Part shown: positions 59,182-64,000 of the stretch, one piece after another
Layout: each line of letters begins with the position of its first letter
Position numbering within the stretch: the first letter of the stretch is position 1
DNA from: Sordaria brevicollis
Taxonomy: Eukaryota > Ascomycota > Sordariomycetes > Sordariales > Sordariaceae
Length of the DNA: 64,000 nucleotides
Direction: 5' to 3'
Assembly: GCA_033439795.1 (NCBI GenBank)
Contig: JAUTDP010000006.1
Span: 1,364,001 to 1,428,000, forward strand
The notes under the pieces: generated by a model
The model's database searches: none
What the model was told of the DNA's origin: nothing
Seen by the model: the letters and a program-made list of their open reading frames with translations, nothing else
Translations under genes and position numbers: made by a program

Positions 59182-61491
59182 TCAATCAGTCCCATACCCC
59201 CTCTCCTCCTCACCCCCTTCCTCATCCTTCTCCATCCCATAGCCCCAATCAAACCCACTCCCCTTAACCTCCTCACTCTTCCTCCTCCAGTTCTTAACTT
59301 CAACACCCGACTCCAACACCGTCTCCGACGCAGTCGCCGTAGAACCAGCGGTGGGAGTACGTTGTAGTTGACTAGCCAATCTCATCTTACCCACCTCATC
59401 CACACCCAGCGTCTCGGCTGTCATCATCAACCTTGCTGATACCGAAGCGGGGAAACGGAGAAGGTGGGCGTTGGGGAGGTAATCTTCTGTTTCTGCTGCG
59501 CTTGTTGGGCGAGGACCCGGTCGAATTCGGGGTTCGGGTTGGTATTCGAATTCTGTTTGGATTTGGGCGGGGGAAGAAGGGCGAGAGGTTGGGGAGGATG
59601 CGCCGTATGGGGCAGAAGGGCGGGAGGAGGCGCGAGATGACGGCCTGGAGGAGGATGAGGTTGAGGTAGCGGTAGGGAAAATAGAAGATAAAGTAGAAGG
59701 GGGAAGAGGGAACTGGCCGATATTCAGCGGCGACGGAGTTCTTCTACGATATACAGGCCTGGATGGCCTGGGTGACAGGTCCCTCCAAAGGGGGCTAGGT
59801 GAGCGGCGACGACGGCTTGGAGAGCGGTAGACCGGAGAGTAGGAACCACCGTGATCATGACGAGTTGGACTGGGTAAAGAACCACCAGAGAAGCTGGAGA
59901 TAGACAGACAACGATCCCGTCTTCGACCTCTTGGGCCAAATGTGGGCGAGGAAAGCGGTGTTGGCGTAGAGGGTCTGGTTCTGATGTAGATGTCGTCCCC
60001 GTTGCTTCCTGTTACCGACACAGCTGGTGATTGTGCCCTTGAAGACAGGGGAGAATACGACGAAAACCTCGACTCTGATTCCGGAGACCTCAACTTGCGG
60101 GAAGACTCCAGGATCCATTGAGAGAACCACTCGGCGTACCATTGGTCATCAAATTCTGACCTCGTAGAGTCGCTGGTGGTGCTTTGAACATGTTGTTGAT
60201 CCTTGCTGTTGTCTTCGGAGCGGACACTCCTCTCCCTAATGGGGGAGAAACAATCTCCAGCACGGAACGAGGATTCAGTTGATGACGGGCTGAGAGATGA
60301 CATGGGAGAGTATGGCCTGGATCTGCTCTCCCCAGAACTTGCTGTGCCTGGCCTCTCCCTCCGCTCACGGTGCTCAGCGAGCAAGATCTTGGCCATCACT
60401 TTCCACCACGTATCTTTGACATCTTCTCTTTTCTTTCCCAGACGGTTAAATTTTGTCTGACCGAAGGGTGTATCTGAAGTGTTATCCACATCGCTAGCAA
60501 TGCTACGTGCATATGTAGTTCCTCTTGCCAGTCGGTTTAGTTTTTTGGGATCGAAGCCTGCGTCTAAAGTGTTAACATCATCGCTGACAACACTACGAGC
60601 GTATGGAGTTGCTGGAGCCGATGGTGATGGTGATGGTGGGTTTGACCACTCCAGGAGCCTTGGTTGGTCTGGCTGTGTTTTGCTCGGTGCGAAGTAGTGA
60701 AAGGGGGAAGTTCTTAGCCCGAGAAGCGATCCGAAGGCTGGTCCTAGACGGCCGACTTGTGTGTTCCGGAACCATCGACAGAGGGAAACAAAGGGTCTGC
60801 AGATGAACTTGTACAAGTAGAAGCCGATGAATTTGCGGAACCTTGAAAGCCAATTGTTGTTTTCCGGTGCGATACTGGTAGTGCTTGGCCGGAGAAGTGC
60901 CAGGTCGGATTTTATAGAAGATGCAGGGGAGAAGAAGAATGGTTCAGGCGTTGATTCCCGTTCTGGCGACGTTTCTCTAGAGAGAAACAAGTCTGCTTGG
61001 GTTGACGAGTCAACAGTGCTTCCTGAGTTTGAGGATGCGCTGCTCGAAGACAACCTGGGTGAAGACCTTTCGTCAACAAAGGAGCAATGCTCGGCCCAAC
61101 AAGTACGCCTCATGAGGCAGATATGTTCATAAAGATCACAGCCATTTTGCGCTGTCTCGACACAAGCGCGGAGGAACTCTTGCAGACGATCATCGTAGTA
61201 AGAGTTAGGGGTACCTTCGCATGCATGCCAGTCCATATATCTTAGCCAGTACGAATCTCGGAGTATAAAGCCCCAGCGACGTCTTGCACAATGTGGGCAG
61301 GCTTTCCCATCGTCAAGCATACAGCGGATGTATCCTGCAAGTATACTAAGTGAATAAGCCGAGTGGGTGTGGTAGAGTAGTCCCCGCCTGAAAGCTTTTG
61401 CGACGATGCAGGCGGTGAAGTCGTATCGGTCTTTGGCCGTATATCCGTGGACACATCCTGTCATTGTTAAAATTCTGTATGTGCCGCTCAT
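59182..61491 (-). CDS. Ser/Arg/Pro-rich protein with conserved-looking Cys-rich N-terminus, 769 aa
   Basis: A single continuous exon. The first ~140 residues look folded and Cys/His/Trp-rich: MSGTYRILTMTGCVHGYTAKDRYDF, CMLDDGKACPHCARRRWGF, RLQEFLRACVETAQNGCDLYEHICLMRRTCWAEHC. The CPHC pair suggests metal binding, unproven. The rest is disordered, dominated by SPS, RPS and SSS stretches with RRRRSPSPLWRD and RRRTPSPL, resembling RS-type phosphorylation substrates. An internal duplication occurs near 60437-60610: TPYARSVVSDDVNTLDAGF then TTYARSIASDVDNTSDTPF, each followed by KLNRL or KFNRL. The in-frame TTG at 61500 precedes the chosen ATG 61491. The function is unknown. It could be a lineage-restricted gene; I recognise no family. 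Confidence 0.75.
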   Translation of the reverse strand: MSGTYRILTMTGCVHGYTAKDRYDFTACIVAKAFRRGLLYHTHSAYSLSILAGYIRCMLDDGKACPHCARRRWGFILRDSYWLRYMDWHACEGTPNSYYDDRLQEFLRACVETAQNGCDLYEHICLMRRTCWAEHCSFVDERSSPRLSSSSASSNSGSTVDSSTQADLFLSRETSPERESTPEPFFFSPASSIKSDLALLRPSTTSIAPENNNWLSRFRKFIGFYLYKFICRPFVSLCRWFRNTQVGRLGPAFGSLLGLRTSPFHYFAPSKTQPDQPRLLEWSNPPSPSPSAPATPYARSVVSDDVNTLDAGFDPKKLNRLARGTTYARSIASDVDNTSDTPFGQTKFNRLGKKREDVKDTWWKVMAKILLAEHRERRERPGTASSGESRSRPYSPMSSLSPSSTESSFRAGDCFSPIRERSVRSEDNSKDQQHVQSTTSDSTRSEFDDQWYAEWFSQWILESSRKLRSPESESRFSSYSPLSSRAQSPAVSVTGSNGDDIYIRTRPSTPTPLSSPTFGPRGRRRDRCLSISSFSGGSLPSPTRHDHGGSYSPVYRSPSRRRRSPSPLWRDLSPRPSRPVYRRRTPSPLNIGQFPLPPSTLSSIFPTATSTSSSSRPSSRASSRPSAPYGASSPTSRPSSPAQIQTEFEYQPEPRIRPGPRPTSAAETEDYLPNAHLLRFPASVSARLMMTAETLGVDEVGKMRLASQLQRTPTAGSTATASETVLESGVEVKNWRRKSEEVKGSGFDWGYGMEKDEEGGEEERGYGTD

Positions 61492-61784
61492 CGTGAGCAA
61501 TTAGGCCAGAGCCGGCCAGCTTCTAGAATTTCCAGCTTCGATGAGTGGCGAGTTTGGCAAGAAACGGAAAAAAAGTAGATGCTGTCGAAGGCAAGAAGAA
61601 AGTGAGTTTGGGTATCAAGATGACAGAAGGCAGAGAAATATATACAATTGCCTAGAGAAAAGAAAATAGCACACCACCTCCACTGTCTCGCAGTCGCTTT
61701 GACGCGAAACTCCCACAGCGACACATGAACGCTCGTGTCTCAACAAGTCTCAAGCCCCATTGTTTGAGGACCAAACGGACAAAC

Positions 61785-62873
61785 TTAAAAGATCTTGCTA
61801 AGCACTCTTTGTACCTGCTCGGGCTGAGCATCGTCAAGCTTCCTCTTCTTGGCCAGGGGTATTTGCTTGAAGGTTCTCCTCCTCTCGCGCGAGTCGTCAT
61901 TTGTCGTTGTTGTCGCTTGAGGAGTGGCAGATTCTGACGATTCGGCAGCACCCTCCTTGTTGTTACCCTTGGCCGCCTTCTTTGCCTGGATGCCCTGCAG
62001 CACCTTGGCTTTCTCGACGTTGCGGACGAACTCCTTGTTCTCCTTGGTGGTCTTGGAAATTTCGGCGCGCATTCTGCTGGCCCGCTCGGCGTTCTCGGCA
62101 GCGATTTGTTCGGTGAGATTGTGCCACTTGAAACCCTTAAGGTAAAGCAGGTTCCAGATGTCGTCGCGGTAGTAGGATCCCTTCTTGCCTCCGATTGGCC
62201 GGGCATTGAGCAGTTCGCATACCTTTTTGGCATCTGCATACAAACGGATGTTCTTGTTAGCCATCTTTGTCCTTGGGTCTCAGAGAACCTCGCAGAATCA
62301 TGACCTACCCTTCTTCTTGACGAATTCAATCCAGCCCTCTGTGAACGACTTCTTCTTGTTGCCTCCGTTCCGGATACGCTTGCGACGCGCGATTGGATCC
62401 TCGGGGGCCAGGAAAATGCGATTCATCTTGCCGTATGGTTCGAGCAGAGAGCGCACCTTGGCGGGCGTCATGAAAGGTGGTACCCTGGACATGTATACGA
62501 CTCCCGACTTCTTGATGGCCTCTTCCGTGACAATGAGATTCTTTTTTGTAAGGGGCTTCGTCATGCCCGGAAGGTCGCCCTCTAGTGCCGATTTCTTTTC
62601 CTTCTTCTTCTTGTCACCCTTCTCTTCCTTTCCATCTGTTGTCTTCTCGCCATCCTTTGCAGATGCATCCTTGCTATCGGCCTCTTCGTCGTCGTGTTCC
62701 TCCTCTGCGTCGGTAAAGTCGTCGGCTTCGCTGTCCTCGTCGTCGCTCATTCTTCTGCGCTTCGCATTGCGACCACCCTTCTGGAAGTCATCCTCTGACT
62801 CGGAACCATGGCCGGCATTGTCATCGCTGTCGCCAGCATCGAGGAACTTGTTTCTAATATCGTCTTCGGGCAT
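61785..62873 (-). CDS. esf2: Pre-rRNA-processing protein ESF2 (ABT1 family), 337 aa
   Basis: Exons 62309-62873 and 61785-62233. The intron is 75 bp (GTAGGT..GCTAAC..ATGCAG), and lengths sum to 338 codons. An acidic/Lys-rich N-terminus (MPEDDIRNKFLDAGDSDD..) leads into the RRM-like domain: GVVYMSRVPPFMTPAKVRSLL, YGKMNRIFLAPED, FTEGWIEFVKKK. It is joined across the intron to DAKKVCELLNARPIGGKKGS, then YYRDDIWNLLYLKGFKWHNLTEQIA. These are signature segments of ESF2/ABT1, a nucleolar RNA-binding factor of the small-subunit processome that stimulates the helicase Dbp8 for 18S rRNA maturation. The ATG at 62264 lies inside the intron and is not a start. The tail is basic with a KKRK motif. Confidence 0.95.
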
Positions 62874-63588
62874 TGTTGATGATGATTATTGATTGTGTAA
62901 GAAGGATATCGTATTTCGTGCGAATCTCGTCGTATACAGACGTTCGGTATGGTGAATTGGGTTGGTCTGGTGGAAAAATTATGGCAGTGGTTGTTTGCTC
63001 TCGAGAAAGATCACGACGCGATTCGCAAGTCTTCTTTTGGTGTTGAACTGCACTGGAAGGGACATGGATGGAACCGCTGCTGCTTCTCAAAATTTCTGGC
63101 TCCACTGGCGCAAACGGGTCCGTGCATCTCCCGCAGATAAGAGATAAGACGGCAGATCCCTTGCTGCTACGTACCTACCTCTAGACCCCGCTGTGCCCGC
63201 CTGGAAACAGGGTTCCTTATCTTATCAAAGCTCCCCCCGGCCTGCCGCCGAGCAACGGAGCGGAGCCCTGGAGACGGGAGGAGCAGCTGCCCACTCTGTG
63301 TGATGTCGTGTTCCTGTTAGTGAGACGGCGACGGAGGGGCGACATTGGTGTCATTGGGTCATGAGGGCGGCGGCGGGATTCGACTCTGTTTGCTCTTTCC
63401 TTCTTTGAGATAGGTATATCGAGGTCATATAATATCAGGAAATCGTTTTTTCTTCCCTTTCAACTCTCTTTCCCTTACTTTGACTTGAATCATCTCCAAC
63501 CACCACTTCCCCCAACTTCACGATCCTTATCACTTACTAGCCGATAAGCATAACAGCCAGCACATACGTCAACGCTGCCACCACCACC
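62874..63588. promoter_or_regulatory. Divergent promoter region (ESF2 / aldehyde dehydrogenase)
   Basis: The 0.7 kb lies between divergent ATGs. The 150 bases before ATG 63589 are strongly pyrimidine-rich, ending CACCACCACCATG. No other gene is supported. Confidence 0.5.
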
Positions 63589-64000
63589 ATGTCGGTCGAA
63601 GTGATCACCACCATCTCTCCCACCACAGGTGAACCCATCATCACTCGTAACGGCATTTCAGAGGAGGAACTCGTTCAACTTCCTGAGACTTCATTCAAGG
63701 CCTTCCAAGCATGGCGTACTACCAAGTTGGAGGACAGACAGATTATTGTCAAGAAGGCCTTGAAGGTACTTGGGGATAAGCAGGATGAACTGGCAGAGGA
63801 ACTTACTGTCCAGATGGGTCGTCCCATTGCTTACACGGGCAAGGAAGTTGCCACTGCCACCAAGCGCTCAGAGTATCTGCTCAAGATTAGCAACGATGCT
63901 CTGAAAGACACTGACGGCGAGGAGGAGAAAGGGTTCAAGAGGTTCATCCGAAAGGTTCCTGTTGGTCCTGTTCTCATCATCTTTGCTTGGAACGTAAGTG
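63589..64000 (+). CDS. Aldehyde dehydrogenase family protein, first exon only (partial, runs off the window)
   Basis: Exon 1 is 63589-63993 (135 codons), followed by a GTAAGTG donor at 63994 that continues past the window edge. The protein begins MSVEVITTISPTTGEPIITRNG. It then shows the ALDH N-terminal pattern: FKAFQAWRTTKLEDRQIIVKKALKVL, ELAEELTVQMGRPIAYTGKEV, and KVPVGPVLIIFAWN. The last is the start of the NAD(P)-binding P-x-G-P-V-[LI]-x-I-x-x-W-N signature. The catalytic Cys and Glu lie in later exons not shown. The EEKGFKRFIRKVPVGPV form fits fungal ALDHs of the NAD-dependent semialdehyde/betaine-like group, but the substrate cannot be assigned. Confidence 0.9.
   Translation, partial: MSVEVITTISPTTGEPIITRNGISEEELVQLPETSFKAFQAWRTTKLEDRQIIVKKALKVLGDKQDELAEELTVQMGRPIAYTGKEVATATKRSEYLLKISNDALKDTDGEEEKGFKRFIRKVPVGPVLIIFAWNVS

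Noticed and set aside
62234..62264. ATG at 62264 opening a separate protein (MANKNIRLYADAKK..)
   Set aside because: It lies inside the 75-bp ESF2 intron, whose branch site GCTAAC is part of that reading. Splicing to ATGCAG restores the conserved KKKDAKKVCELLN.
1..64000. CRISPR arrays, bacterial operons or phage modules
   Set aside because: Introns, a Pol III tRNA with an intron, and eukaryote-specific proteins (NMD3, POP4, ASA1, ESF2) show a fungal nuclear genome. No spaced short direct repeats of the CRISPR kind were seen.

Overview
This window looks like a chromosome arm segment from a filamentous ascomycete of the Neurospora/Sordaria type. The genes carry short introns (50-106 bp, one of 146 bp) with GTAAGT/GTATGT-like donors and CTAAC/CTGAC-like branch sites. 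Several proteins read as recognisable sordariomycete orthologues. A 17 kb block shows the unmistakable signature of repeat-induced point mutation (RIP): almost no CpA or TpG, very high TpA, CpG retained. I read splice junctions by eye, requiring frame continuity across every intron and checking that exon lengths sum to whole codons.

Layout, left flank (1-26.6 kb). Two Zn(II)2Cys6 transcription factors are divergently transcribed around a 2 kb intergenic region (224-3300 minus, 5284-7651 plus). A secreted Ser/Thr-rich protein follows (9977-11322 minus), then a third Zn(II)2Cys6 factor (12530-16185 minus). After that comes a housekeeping stretch: the WD40 protein ASA1 (17575-19095 minus), a PlsB-type glycerol-3-phosphate/dihydroxyacetone-phosphate acyltransferase with a C-terminal peroxisomal signal (19586-22311 minus), the RNase P/MRP subunit POP4 (23211-23960 plus) and pantothenate synthetase (24826-26157 minus).

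RIP island (about 26.64-43.86 kb). The AT-rich block is bounded by a 28-bp inverted repeat whose two arms differ only by RIP-type transitions, so it is probably one large dead mobile element. Reading through the RIP stop codons shows a SNF2-type helicase relic on the minus strand (about 34.6-38.4 kb), with four tandem 28-residue repeats at its 3' end. A second long relic lies on the plus strand (41.7-43.8 kb) and I could not identify it. Just outside the right end is a 390-bp tandem duplication, lightly RIP-mutated in both copies, ending 6 bp from the stop codon of the next gene.

Right flank (44.8-64 kb). A Ser/Thr-rich single-pass membrane protein with four WDKEACGC-type tail repeats (44840-47889 minus) is followed by a polytopic membrane protein (about 49553-51051 plus) and an intron-containing tRNA-Glu(CTC) (51876-51970 plus). 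Next are NMD3 (52440-54061 minus), a TTC1-like TPR protein whose best model uses a GC-AG intron (54693-55635 minus), a HAD phosphatase (57411-58478 plus) and a Ser/Arg-rich protein with an internal duplication (59182-61491 minus). The window ends with the pre-rRNA processing factor ESF2 (61785-62873 minus) and the first exon of an aldehyde dehydrogenase (63589 onward, plus).

There is no operon logic here. The genes are independent eukaryotic units, with a mild theme of ribosome and RNA biogenesis (POP4, NMD3, ESF2, tRNA-Glu). I saw no CRISPR array, rRNA gene or intact transposase. The most unusual content is the RIP-killed element and what can still be read from it.
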